Shown piece by piece: positions 1 through 11,747 of a stretch of 64,000 bases of DNA. Source of the DNA: Styela clava. Lineage: Eukaryota > Chordata > Ascidiacea > Stolidobranchia > Styelidae. The notes below the pieces were generated by a model. It saw only the letters and a program-made list of their open reading frames with translations, did no database searches and had not been told where the DNA came from. Position numbers and translations under genes: made by a program. Positions within the stretch are counted from its first letter, which is position 1. Every line of letters starts with the position of its first letter. The stretch spans positions 6,779,383 to 6,843,382 of the forward strand of contig NC_135252.1 in assembly GCF_964204865.1 (NCBI RefSeq), in the 5' to 3' direction.

Positions 1-1383
1 AAAAGCCCAAAACTACGTAATATCATCACTCAAATGTTAGACTCAAAATAGATCACTTGAAGCCGTGAGTTGGTTATAAGAACTACTGTAATTATTTTTT
101 TACCTATTGACATGATATCTTTTGTTTTTGATAAAATTTATATAGGTCACATTTTGACGTCTCAAATGTTCCTTTTTTTATTGAAAATTTAAAATATCAT
201 AAAAATTGATGTCAAAAAGGTAAGTTTTGATATGTATTCATCAAAGTTTAAGTGGTTGGTTGTAATAGCTTTTATAAAACCTGAGAAATTTGTACAGAAC
301 AAATGTAGAAATATGATTCTAACTGCTATATACAATTTTCACCCACAGCGTAATATATTACATATATGATATGGTTCGGAGTCAAAATATGTAATATTTA
401 AAAAAATAAGGCTTATTGTCATCTTAGCGTTGCGACGGAGTGCCTTGTCGTGGGTAGGCGTTAAGTTGTTACAATGATGTTTGTACTCGCCTCTGGATAT
501 AAAAATGTTGTTCGGTTCACTGCGAGAAAATGCCATCAGTCAACATCCACGCGTGCTGGTCTGGAGCGGCAAAATATCGCGGCTCACCAGCAGTAAAGCT
601 CTATACACTGAGTTATGTTTTGTCGGGCATGTGTTGCTTATGATAACCATGAGAATAATACAATAATATACATATTTCCACAGTGGGAACTTTGCTTTTG
701 TATAACCCTCGAGTTATTGGATTGCTTATGCTAGGTTGTGGTGATAAATATTAATGCGATCGACGCAAAACTATATGAAATTGCATAATAGCGGCGTAAA
801 TAACATTGCATAAAGGGCTTAGATTAAATTTCGTATGCGATATAAAAGTACATTTTGTTTGGAATTTCACCGCTTTTGGTGGGCATGGTTATATTAAAAA
901 TGTGCGTCGCCTAATTTTAAAATGAACTGTATACTGTTTCCATGGTTTTGTCTTATCGAATACTTAGTTGATCTTCTGATTAAAAAGCAGATAAAAGCAT
1001 TCAAGAAGTTTAATGTTAGATAGGACAAGATATCAACGCTTGAATATGTAAACACGGATGCTAAATAGCTAGCAGTCACCGTATTGTTAGCAAAATGGTA
1101 CCGTATCGACTGGCGTAAAGAATTGTACTAAATGAGTAAATGTCATATTATAATGTGTTGGTAAACAAGAAAAATATATTAATATGAAAAATTAGGCACA
1201 ATAAGACTAAGTGGAAATTTGAAATAACAAAATAAGACTAATAGCTTTCTATTGATTTCTTCCACCAACAAGCACTGCAATGTTGAAAGCTATTTATCCC
1301 ATTTGTAGAGGAGAAAATAACAATATTTCAATCTCTTGCGCCACCGGCGACTTATTTTTTCCCAATGGCCGTGTTCACATTCT

Positions 1384-1680
1384 TGGACACGAAATGGATT
1401 CATGGAAAGCTTTACCAACTTGTTGTTTTTTTGTTGTTGTTGACTTTATGCAAAATTGCTTTTCCGCGCAACCAGTAGACCAGCCAATTTCAAATTTATT
1501 TTCAGTACGAAAGATGAAAAAAATTTCTAAACGGTTATTAGATAAAAAGTGAACTTATGGATGTTTTTCAAATTCTTGTGGTTGTTATTTCTGTTGTTGC
1601 TGTTAGGGTACTTGTTGTTGTTGGGGAAATACGTCTTTCTCTGTAACTGATGGACCAATCGACTTTAAATACTTAGTATT
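1384..1680 (+). repeat. TTG-rich dispersed repeat, copy 1
   Basis: Fragments of a family repeated in this window. The diagnostic order is a gacacgaa-type start, an ...acttatggat... block, a TTGTTGTTG tract, then an ...actgatggaccaat... block. Both start blocks (near 1385 and 1550), the TTG tract (1577-1625) and the later block (1645-1660) are present. Copies are diverged, so exact ends are uncertain. Confidence 0.5.
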
Positions 1681-2929
1681 CAGTTCAGTATTTAAAAATA
1701 AAAGAAGTAATTTTAGAATGTTATTACTTTCATATAATTTTAGTCCGACGAGACAATATATTGCATCAAAAATTTTGCGCTTTATTCTGATTGAAGGAAA
1801 ACATTTTGTTGTGGATTTTTCAACTGCATCTGCATTGTTTGTATGCCCATCTTTCAGCAAACGCAATGGGTGCTCTCGTGCATTACCCTACCGATACCGA
1901 TGCGCAACCGTCGTGTCCATATATTTGAGCATTTCCACCTTGTCATATACAATGAGACTATTCCGATAAGACTCTATATTTGATGGATAGACGCCAACAT
2001 CTGTTTATAACTGGCCAGTGAAAACCAGTCAATAAATCTGAATATAATTGCTATGAGGAATTTCACATATAGCTTGAACAAAAAGATTCAATGCCATAAA
2101 AATGCCGATGCTTCACAATGAGTAAAGGGAAATGACCGTTACACTTCATTGTCAAAGCTACGGAAATTAATGTAATGCAAAAGACTTGTCTGAGCATAAC
2201 AATATATCGTGATGGTAAATTGCATATGAAACACTCTAAGAGTCTTAGACAACAATACTTATTGTCTTCAAGTAATAAAAAAATAACCTATCTGCATATT
2301 AGAATGTATTGGAACGGTGATAGACTCAGCATCGTCATCCCGAACGAGAAATTCGCCAACATTACAATTCAATGCTCTAAATATGGCCAATTTTTCAGCG
2401 ACTTGCGTTCTACATTACTTATTTATTCGGTTCAATAAATGCTCTAGATTTGGAAGCGATATGACATATGAAGGTACTTTATAAAATGGCAAGGAGGTTG
2501 GGTCGGGTTATTGCTTAAATTTTCCGTATCTCAAACTGTAATTTTTTTCTGTTTTCGGAATCTCAATTCGTATCTCAATTACACAGGGACTTAGACTTGC
2601 CATATGCCCTTTCGTTTCTGATCAAACATGCTCTCATTGTCAACATTAAAAATTCATATTATATCGGAACTACCAAGTATCACATGCGTTTGTACACGAC
2701 CACATATCATTTCAAAAAATTGAGTAAGGATCTTTTTCGGGTCACATGGCGCTAAACCCAAATATTGACGGTATAGTATTTGAAAAAACAGAGGAACACA
2801 GGAGACATTTTTGAGATTGTGAAAAATTTTGAAATTGTGAAAACGCGTAAAAGATTATTTGAGAAACATTTTCATTGACATAATTATGTAAGAACTTCAG
2901 AAATAACTCGTAATGTTCATTCTTATTGG

Positions 2930-3060
2930 AAACAAAGTTGACCTATGGATTGTTTTGCTAAATTCTTGTTGTTGTTATTCTCGTAAAAAGGTTCACAGCT
3001 CATGGACTCATCGATTTCAAATTCTGACTACCTAGAGTTGGAAGAAATTTTTAGATGTCG
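2930..3060 (+). repeat. TTG-rich dispersed repeat, copy 2 (partial)
   Basis: Short partial copy: the ...acctatggattgttttg block, a brief TTGTTGTTATT tract, then ...catggactcatcgatttcaaa, in the same order as in the copies near 13 kb. Confidence 0.45.
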
Positions 3061-3839
3061 ATTATTTTTGTATACTTCTTTTTAAATCCCCGCTTACTCT
3101 TGTGGGACTCGATAATAATTGTTTTTGTTTTACTGTAAGTAGAGAATTTTTTATTATTTTGCATTGCTTCATCACCTTCGCATAGTATGTCAACCTATAT
3201 TTTCAGCAAGCTCAGTGCTTTCAGGTCTTGTCGTACGGTCTGGTATTGAGGGGCGAACTTCGTGTTAACAAATTTGGGATTTGCTTTCTTGTAGACTGGA
3301 ATTGTTTGCTCACAATTAACAAATATTTATAGAAGAGAATGATTGTTTTGGATAAAGCTTATCGTATGGAGAAAAGCCTATCCACCAAAAATAACTTTTT
3401 TCTCTTTTTTTCATATATTTGATTTTTGAATTTATGTTTGTTCGAGCCTTTTTCTGTACGATTATAAATGAAGTATTTAAAATATTACATTGGCTTTGCA
3501 TTCTAAATTCTAACGAAATGCAACGGTTTAACTTTATTATATCTCAATTTGCATATTCAATGAAGTCGGGGGAAAGCACTGTAATGTCAAACATTGCCCA
3601 AGTCAGCGCAACATTGAAATATAAATGAAACTACTTTCCATGAGTCGACTTACTTCCCAAATGTATACTTGTATTCAAATATTATGATCTATTCCCATTG
3701 TCAATACCAATGCGTAATGGGATAGAAAATAGTTTTTATGGAAAACGAATGAAGCTGGTAGCAGCACCCTATTGGCTGACATCAAGGATTATAATGTAAA
3801 ACAAGAGAGCTACGCACAAATATATGGACACGTTAGACC

Positions 3840-4235
3840 AGAGCGAATCAGTCTTTACCGGTACCTTTGACGCTACCGGTACCCTCAAAAAAGTTCTGAA
3901 TTTCCAGTAGCAAGAATTTTGCAGAATCAAAACGTACAGCCAGTCATGACACTGACTAAAATCCGTGTTCCCATGGATAAAAAATAATACAGCAAAATTT
4001 TAGACGAAATATCAAATTTCATAGAATTCACGCAAAATTTTGAAATAAATAAAAATAATAGCCTTCTAGCGAAGAAATTAATCTTTAACCACTGAAAATT
4101 TCAAAGCAATTGGTCCAGTATTCGAAGAGAAAGGCGATTTTTCAAAAACGTGTCAAAGAACAAGAACAAGAACAACAACAACAACAACAACATAATATTG
4201 AAACGATCGTTATGGCCACTAAACGTGTCCAATTA
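3840..4235 (-). repeat. TTG-rich dispersed repeat, copy 3 (reverse)
   Basis: Read on the minus strand this begins at about 4234 with ttggacacg, passes an (AAC)n/(TTG)n tract at 4168-4193, the block ...actggaccaattgctttgaaa..., the block ...ttcgctagaaggctatt..., and ends in ...tgatatttcg... and ...catgggaacacggatttt.... The same series occurs on the plus strand at 13168-13490. Confidence 0.6.
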
Positions 4236-6054
4236 ACCCATGTGGTTGAGCGTTAGACACTAGAATACGCCAAATCAGCGCGCAATGCTCGAGTATACAA
4301 CACATCGTCCAAATGTCCTACATAATCCGTTGTTTCACAACTACATACAAATTGGTTACATAGAAACAAACTGTATTTTAGCACAATCCTAATATATTGA
4401 CTACTGAACCTCTAATTTCATTTTTCTCATTTTTGTCACGTTTTTCATTATTCTGATAACGTATCTGAATATTGATCATTATAATTCAATTTTTATTGCA
4501 TTTTCAAGAAGAATAGACTGTAAATTCGAACAATGTGAATTATGATTCACAACTCTATTCTTGCGCCATAAGAAAACCTAGGAATCTAACGTCTGATTTG
4601 GAATATGATTTATAATTTGAAAAACTAATGCACCTTAAAAGATATGGACTTTGAGTAAAAGATCATGTCTTTGTAAAAGCTAGGTAACTGTTGTAAAATA
4701 GGCAGAACGTTTCAAAATGATCTTTTCACACCGAGCATTGTCATTTAATGAGGAAACACACTTATACTAACTACAAAACGTAGATGTCTTTCATTCGGAG
4801 TCTGTAAACGTCAACTTGAGTTTACACCACACTTGATGAAAACAATCTTTTGACAAGAAATAAAAAGTTCACAGTTGATGTTGTGTTTAGTGATAGCCCT
4901 GCGTTGATCCCGATATCGTTTTAACATGTAATTAGTATAAAATGAAGGAATGGATAGTTTCTGATCTGCCTACGCGATAATTGAATGTACTTAAAAAAAA
5001 CAGTGCCAGATAAAAATAGGTTCATTTAATACTTCCATTCGCCAAATACGATGATAGAATACCCCCTGCAGGTAACCATGGTTACCGTTAGTGCATAGGA
5101 CTAAGTTAATGCATAGGACTATGGCACAGTTGTCTAATTTAGTAATTTAGTTCATCATAATTATTTTCAATTTATATATTTTCATCACAGTTTAAAAAAA
5201 ACGAATAATTATCTTAAATATCACCACTCCGGTAAAATACACAATTTTTGTAGTTTACTGGTTTGCATACCCTCTACTTTTTTCTCTCTGCTAATCAGAA
5301 CCTTTGTCGTTATTTTTTCAAAATTGAATTTAACTCTTTAGTTCCTATTATATCATGCTCACTTTGAAAACTTTTGAAATGGGATATTGCGTTATAGAAG
5401 GGAAATCAACACGAGTTCTTGGCTCTGATGGTATATTTGGTATATGCAAAAAAGATGGAAAGAAACCTACTCAAATGCATAGAATATGAGAAGAAAAAAG
5501 TATACATGCAAAATAGCATAAAATATCTATTGAACGGTTCGATTATGCAGTCATTAGCATATGACTAAGATTCCTGAAAATCTGAAGCGAAGCTGACATT
5601 CAGGAAGTAAATGGTTTCTATAAAAAGAACAAAATTCGATGGACTGTTTTATTAATCTTGTGCAGTAATTCTGATACGAAACTGTCTAGTCTGGCTCGAA
5701 TACCCAACGAGGTGAGTGAATTTGAAATTTTATACTCTGAGTATAGTAGTACATCTTGAAGAATAATTGCGTTTATTAAATAAATTTGTGGCAGTTGCGA
5801 TCCTCCCGATTTTCAGACAACGTTTGCCTGAACCAACCTAGTATATTCCTCAAAGCATATTAAATTATTTTAAAACGCCTACTCCTAACCTGGTTCTTCG
5901 TTTAAAATTGGTCTGTGGTATAGAATAGACCAAGTTATTTTGATTTTGAAATTAGTAAAGTAGTTGCTAAAGTATTCTAGGGCTGATATCGTCTTTTATG
6001 ATTCCACCAGCAAGTTTGCGTACACAACCTTTTATTTCAGACTATTCACTTATA

Positions 6055-6082
6055 ATATATTTTACTTTCATTTCATTAATAG
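6055..6082 (+). promoter_or_regulatory. Putative spliced-leader acceptor before the His-rich protein gene
   Basis: A pyrimidine-rich run ending in AG directly abuts the ATG at 6083; a second acceptor-like ...tttatttcag lies about 40 bases upstream. An acceptor with no obvious 5' exon is what trans-splicing gives. The tactttcattt string also occurs in the leader of the gene at 9482-10101. The use of a spliced leader is inferred. Confidence 0.4.
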
Positions 6083-7041
6083 ATGAATTCATCAGTCCTC
6101 ATTCTACTACTTGTTGTCATCGGCTTCGGTGATGCTTGGAGAAGACGTCGTTACTATAGTGGACGTCGTTCCGATAGCTCCTACATTCATCAACACCATC
6201 ATCACCACCACCACCACCACTACATTTGCGGGTAAGCAAGAGTATAATTAAGTTTACCGTATGTTAACAAAATCATCAAAAATTACACTATAATATAAAT
6301 TACACTAGAGACATTTTTTTTTAATTTTCCCCTGATTTCATCTTTTGTAATATATTGTCACCACACTTTGTGCGGACGAAACCCAATATGTACTGGTGTA
6401 GATAGCTGGCTATGCCTTTATGTCTCGTTTTTGAGGAGCAAAGATCAACTTGACTTAGAAATCATGCATCAAGTAGAATACTATCTTTACTCAACATTTA
6501 GAGATCAAGAAGGAGTTGACGGTGCGAAGATTACCAGAGATCAACTGGAGAATCAAGGTACGTCAAATGCAGCATATGTTCAAGTTGTAATATATACATT
6601 TGACAGCTCTGCAGCAAATACAGAAATATATATATATATAATGATAGATTAGTCTATAGGTAATTGTAAACCCAACTGATGACACAATTCTTCTACCGCT
6701 GATTACAAATTTGAACTAAAATGAGTAATTAGTATAAGAGCAAATTTTTAAAAACTGTTTAAAAAAATTGCATTCCAACATTTAATGTTTCTCTTGAACA
6801 TGGTTTATATAAAGCTATACACTAGTGAGCAGAGCTCGTAAATACCACAAAACTACTCCATAGCGCAACGAATTGATATTTTATCTTCTGAACGTAAATT
6901 CAATCAAAAGCTCGCTTTGACTGATTCTCACATTCCATTGTTCTATATATTTTCAAAGCTGAAGCAAGAATCGAAGATAATGAGTCTAATGAAGGGAAGG
7001 GGTATGATGATCCCTTCCAAGACGAATTGCATCAACAGTAA
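6083..7041 (+). CDS. Small secreted protein with Arg-rich and poly-His segments (3 exons)
   Basis: Exons 6083-6231, 6406-6557 and 6959-7041 join in frame (phases 2 and 1) to a 127-residue protein ending TAA; AATAAA follows at 7129. Residues 1-19 form a signal peptide (MNSSVLILLLVVIGFGDAW). Next come an RRRR run, a YYSGRR motif and HQ followed by nine histidines (residues 38-46), then C-G-W-L-C. Exon 2 encodes a helical stretch that resembles a degenerate EF-hand: F, then a 12-residue loop with E, I and Q at loop positions 1, 8 and 12 but without the acidic residues at 3 and 5. Exon 3 gives an acidic tail. A signal peptide, a cationic/His-rich part and an acidic tail recall tunicate antimicrobial precursors such as clavanins and styelins, but I see no real homology. 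The gene model is well supported by phase; the function is unknown. A metal-binding or antimicrobial role is a guess. Confidence 0.75.
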
Positions 7042-7134
7042 TCCCATATGAACAATTTCTCTGACTCGGAAAGGACTCGAAAATTTGCAAATTATGCAAA
7101 TTGCCACTTTTCTTCTTTATTTGTGATCAATAAA

Positions 7135-9481
7135 CGTTTATCGATGCATTATTTGTTGTCTTGTATTTTTTGTTTTTCGAATTTGAATTCGGCAGTACAC
7201 AAGTAGGGAATTGGTTTGATTTTTGACTTTATGTTTTGTTTTTCGAGTTCGATTCCGGTCTCCGATCGATTAGATTCAGAAACTTTCTATTTAGTATTCA
7301 TCAAAAATTAATTCGAAAAGGCAAAATTACTATATATATTTGTATTTTTGACACAAATTTCAGCAAATTAATATGTGAAAATTGTATTTCAGTACGAAAT
7401 ATTTTTGAAGTAAACTCATCTTTCGCCAAAATTAGAATGAGACTCGGGCGCCACTGGGCCGTATGTTGTGCGTGATTGCATGAGCGCCAGCTGACAGCAG
7501 AATATGGAAATTCAAATGTTTCGCAAATAAATTTAAGCGTTTCAACAAATTTTCCAATTTCAATTGAAAGTTAAAACAAGTTTATAAGAATGAAGAAAAA
7601 CAAATTTAAAAAATTAAGTTGTAAAATGAAAAGCAAGTACAAAAATACGAACAAAAATTAAAATGGTAGATTTTGTCCCTTAAAACAGATTTATGTGGCC
7701 GCAAAGGATCTTTATCAAATATGCTTGGGACAAATTCAGATGGCACCCAGTAAGCCTTGCATGGAAACCTTATAATGCACCGTACATCTAAAAATAAATC
7801 ACTGTTTCTCAGAAATTTATTTGGTTATCATCAGTTTGTAAACTATTTGATGACGACTTGCACGTGAATCTTTTGATTCTGATAAGCGAGGTCGGTATCA
7901 GCGGCCTTACCAAACTCTTTCTATTCGCAATTTCGAAACGCTCCGCGTTGTTCTGCACAGACATCAACATGGCGAGTTGCTGGTGCTAAAGCTACGTGAA
8001 GATTAGAACTTGCGTTGTATTTGTCTGCATTGAGTTGTTAATCTGGGCTTGGTGTCAATGCTATACCTTCAGACATCAAACATAATATTGGGCTGCTGTT
8101 AACAATGTCACAGCAGGATTTTATTGTAATTTGTCCAGCATTAAATGTACCATTCTAGTGTCTTTTTCTTATATATTGTATATAATATATTGACATAATT
8201 TCACGACACTTTGCTTTGTTACTCTTATATGATATATTTTGTGGTCGCTCGGACATGTCGGCGAGGCAACAAATAACCCATGAATTTTAGTATTTCAAGA
8301 GAAAATTGGGAATTAGCGTGATGATTACCTGTTTTAATAGGCTTCGTGTTGTGATACTTGCGTTTCGACATGTTTAAAACATTCGCCTTTCTAATTCAAG
8401 AAGATTATACTGGTCCACTATGTAATTCGAATTGCATTAAATCATATTACGTCAACCAATCACATTTCTTGGTTTAAAAGAGAAATATTATCTACGGATG
8501 GGTTGTGTTTTCAGGGTATCATGTTTTACGTCAACAGCTGTGCTCTACATGCATTTCTTTATCTTAACCCAGTTATTCACTTTCAGTAAATGACTTTTGA
8601 CAGTATAGGGTTGATTTTTATTGTCTGTCACTCGAATAGAATTTCGTTTTTGTCTTCACAAAATATTGTGCGCGAGACAGTTGTCCACTCACATATCTCA
8701 AATATATATGCCCAGCTGTTTTATTTATATGTGATTCAACTCTTCAACATGAGATTTCGTCGCAGAGAACGATTCTTAAGTCTCAAATATTTCAAGGTAA
8801 GTCGAAATATCACAAACGCATGTTGGCGCCGGAGAGTGCATTGCTCTGATTTTACACCTGCCCAGTCAGCGTTGTAGCGTAGTATATAAAAATTTGAATT
8901 GGTGCCCAAATCGATATTTAAATTCAGGGCACACACGCGTCAAACTGAAATGATGATAAATGATGATAAAATAAGAAAAAGATGATCAAAAATGATAAGA
9001 TAAGAGAAGTAAAGACTCTCATAATGAAATTTACGTTGAAACTAGGTGAAGGACCTTTTCTTCATTAAAATTAATAGTTTGGTAAAATATTCTAAAATGT
9101 ATTTCAGTCTTCCAGCCTAGTTACTTGCCCCCTATTTTTATAAAACAACCAATGCCATGCTTTCTGTGTATATTTGGATAATATTGGGTCAGATATAAAA
9201 AAAAAAAAGAATCGTTGTCGATATCGGAACAGGTTTGTGTCTCGTCGTGGAGGTATCATTTACGTGCTTGAAAATGGTAAATTGATAACGGGCAGATTTC
9301 AACAGGCGTAATAATTTTTGTAAACATTAACTCAATATGAAAAAAATAAATAAAACCAGCAATTATTGTGGCCAAAAAATAAAACTAGATTAACGGTTCA
9401 GCAATTCAAAAGGGTGATAAAACGGATGTTACTGGATACTAACATTAGCATTTTCAAGCAAATAAATTTATATAAATTAAG
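7135..9481. other. Intergenic, low-complexity patches
   Basis: No supported gene. The section holds a polyadenylation-region tail to ~7160, two related ttgtttttcga-type strings near 7165 and 7240, an isolated exon-like start at 8749-8796 (listed separately), and a short A-rich tgatgataaa repeat at 8948-9000. Confidence 0.4.
8749..8796 (+). other. Possible first coding exon (16 codons) with strong donor
   Basis: An ATG opens 16 codons rich in arginine and aromatic residues (MRFRRRERFLSLKYFK) and ends at a textbook AAG|GTAAGT donor. A possible acceptor, ...tgtatttcag, lies near 9108, but the joined frame stops after about 11 codons. No homologue is recognised. This could equally be a chance match or part of a non-coding transcript. 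Confidence 0.15.
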
Positions 9482-10101
9482 TTATTTCTTCTTTTTATGC
9501 GTGTTTGCATCCATGTCCAACATGTTGATCTGACTAGCGGCCATATCCATGAACTTATTTTGTACTGCTTCGTCAACTGTAAAGTAATTGCAGTTAAAAA
9601 TAACAAATTTCAAGGAAACGAGTGAGCGAGCGCTTATATCCCAAATAGAAAAGTACGTTTGAAGAAATAATTTTTGATTTACGTGCTGGTTGAGTATTAT
9701 TACTTTTGACCTGCTATTAAATAGTCTTGAACGACCTATTTTTTAATTTTGGCATATTCACAATGCTTTATCATGTACTATCTAATTTTAGGGATTATAA
9801 GTTCAAACTCATTAAAAACTGTACATTATATTGTTTTTATCAGCTGGAAATAAAAACGATTAATCCTGAGCATGATTTCAACTAGTTATTGGCGATGTTT
9901 GTCAATGGGTGAATAAAAATGAAATGAACATTTTTGGATGTATTTCAATATTACTGGAAACTTACCAAGTTTCTCTACCAGTTCTGCATCACAGCTACAC
10001 TTTTTCTGTGATATTGGTTTTTTCCTAATTTGAGTTGTCCAAGCATCAGAGAATGCTACGATTGTAAACAGGAGCAGCAAAATAAAACTAATTGAGCGCA
10101 T
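9482..10101 (-). CDS. Small secreted Lys-rich protein with a C-S-C motif (2 exons)
   Basis: On the minus strand, exon 1 (10101-9966) ends at a perfect GTAAGT donor in phase 1, and exon 2 (9576-9482) follows a tttacag acceptor in phase and ends in TAA, giving 76 residues. Residues 1-21 form a signal peptide (MRSISFILLLLFTIVAFSDAW). The mature part starts basic (TTQIRKKPISQKKCSC), continues as a helical stretch with mixed charge, and ends in HKKKK. The signal exon resembles that of the plus-strand gene at 6083 in length, Leu-rich core and the DAW junction, and both have a tactttcattt leader, so they may be distant paralogues. I do not recognise a family. A clear polyadenylation signal is not seen downstream. 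Confidence 0.7.
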
Positions 10102-10128
10102 ATTCTGCAAATGAAAGTAGATGTTTAT
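10102..10128 (-). promoter_or_regulatory. Putative spliced-leader acceptor before the secreted Lys-rich protein gene
   Basis: On the minus strand, ...ctactttcatttgcag ends three bases before the start codon, so the transcript must be spliced here. No local 5' exon is evident. Trans-splicing is inferred; a distant untranslated exon is the alternative. Confidence 0.45.
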
Positions 10129-11747
10129 TCATGTTGCTAAGAGCGACTGTAAACCATTAAATGGATTCACAAATGCCGTAATTTAATAGTTCACAAGATT
10201 TCACCAAATGCAAAATACATATGCAACAACCATGCTTATTCAATCATATTATAAATGCAGAAAATCAACAGATTGGGGGTTTGGGTTTACATACTACATT
10301 CAACAATTATATAAGAGTGGAATAGTCCGTATCGATTATGTGTAACATATGTGTAACTAAAATAGTGGAAATAATTCAATCAATTCGCACTTTTGGTTTA
10401 GTATTAGAATATCTTCCAGTTAAATTATCAACTGAAACATACCTCAGTTTGTTGAATATCGTTTGCAGTAATGTTGGGTCGGTACTCTCGTCGGTGATAA
10501 GAAAGCATTTGCAATCTCTCATATATATACACATTTGATTTCTTGTACAGATTTTTTCATTCTCGACACTTTTGTCATTTTCTTTTCTAATGGCGCAAAA
10601 TTGTGATAGAATAGGTTTTAATAGTAAGTATAAAGCGTTTCAATTACTTTGAATCAGTTTTCATAAAATCACAAAACGTCCGTTTGAAGACAAACAACAA
10701 TGCGAGTCATAAGTGCAGGCTTGGTTCGACAGAAAATTACAATTTGGCTTATTTGGGTTCAGAAAAGTTTGCAATTTGGGCGTTTTGAAATCTTTTTCCG
10801 GCCGAGGAAAAGTGAATGATTGTGAAGGCCATTTCAAGTACTAAATTAACTAAATTTACGATGCGACACAGATAATAACGCATGATGATCCGATTAAAGT
10901 TCCTGAAAACATTCCGTTGCCCCCCAAAAGTGTGTTAAAATCGGAAAATCAAGAACTAATCTTGGTACATAGTGTACAGTTTTTGATATATATATATGAT
11001 ATACCGCGTGGGAAAGGGGGTCAGAGAAATAAGTAAAGTATAAAATTGTTGGTATATTTTGAAACATCAGTTTGGTGAATATATCTGTAGAATGATAAAA
11101 AAATTTACCGTCTTTATGGAGAAGGTTAGACAAGGAAGGCTGCATGAAAGTAACATACGAAAAAAATGAGCATTCTTGTTGAATCTTCCGAAAGGCATTA
11201 TTCACTCATATAAAAACATTGATAAAATATGTGTAAGACACATGTTTTGCGCTTTTACAGTCAAATGGAGCGAATGGAGGCGACCTGGATTCAATAAAAT
11301 ATGCATTGGCTAAAAAATTCAAGGTGGGCCTGTAACATGGCTAATACATAAATTTTATTTCAAATAACCAATTACAGACCCTATTTTTTCAAGTTGAGCA
11401 GCTGTTTCATCTTCAGTATGTAATTGAAAAAATTCAACCAATTTCCCTTTAAAAATTAGTTTCCAAGCTGGATTCGTTTAAAGTGGCTTGACTTTAATAT
11501 AATCAGAAAAACAGAAGCATGTGAAGACCTCCAAAAATTATAGAATTCCTATCAAACAAATGAAGGATATTTTGAATTTTATTTACTTGTAACCGTGTAT
11601 ATGTTCCTTTATCGGAATATTATTACTCGAGTACAGATATTTCAGTAAATAGAAGGGCACGTAAGGTTACATTTGCCAGGTATAGAGAACAAGAATTAGA
11701 ATAAAAGCTTTCCTATTTTGATAAACTGAACTAAGCAATGAAATACG

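Larger units (their letters stand above)
1..6082. other. Intergenic, no gene recognised
   Basis: No reading frame here has a credible start, splice pattern or family similarity; the open frames are short and look like chance. The stretch holds several diverged copies of a TTG-rich dispersed repeat (listed separately) and otherwise AT-rich unique-looking sequence. The last ~50 bases are the pyrimidine-rich leader of the gene beginning at 6083. Confidence 0.5.

Noticed and set aside
7232..7262. B-box-like string gagttcgattccgg suggesting a tRNA gene
   Set aside because: No cloverleaf can be drawn around it; the string belongs to a small local repeat with 7165.
10894..11205. 103-codon minus-strand frame with aromatic-rich content
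   Set aside because: No motif, no splice signals around it, and no similarity I recognise; plausible chance frame in AT-rich DNA.
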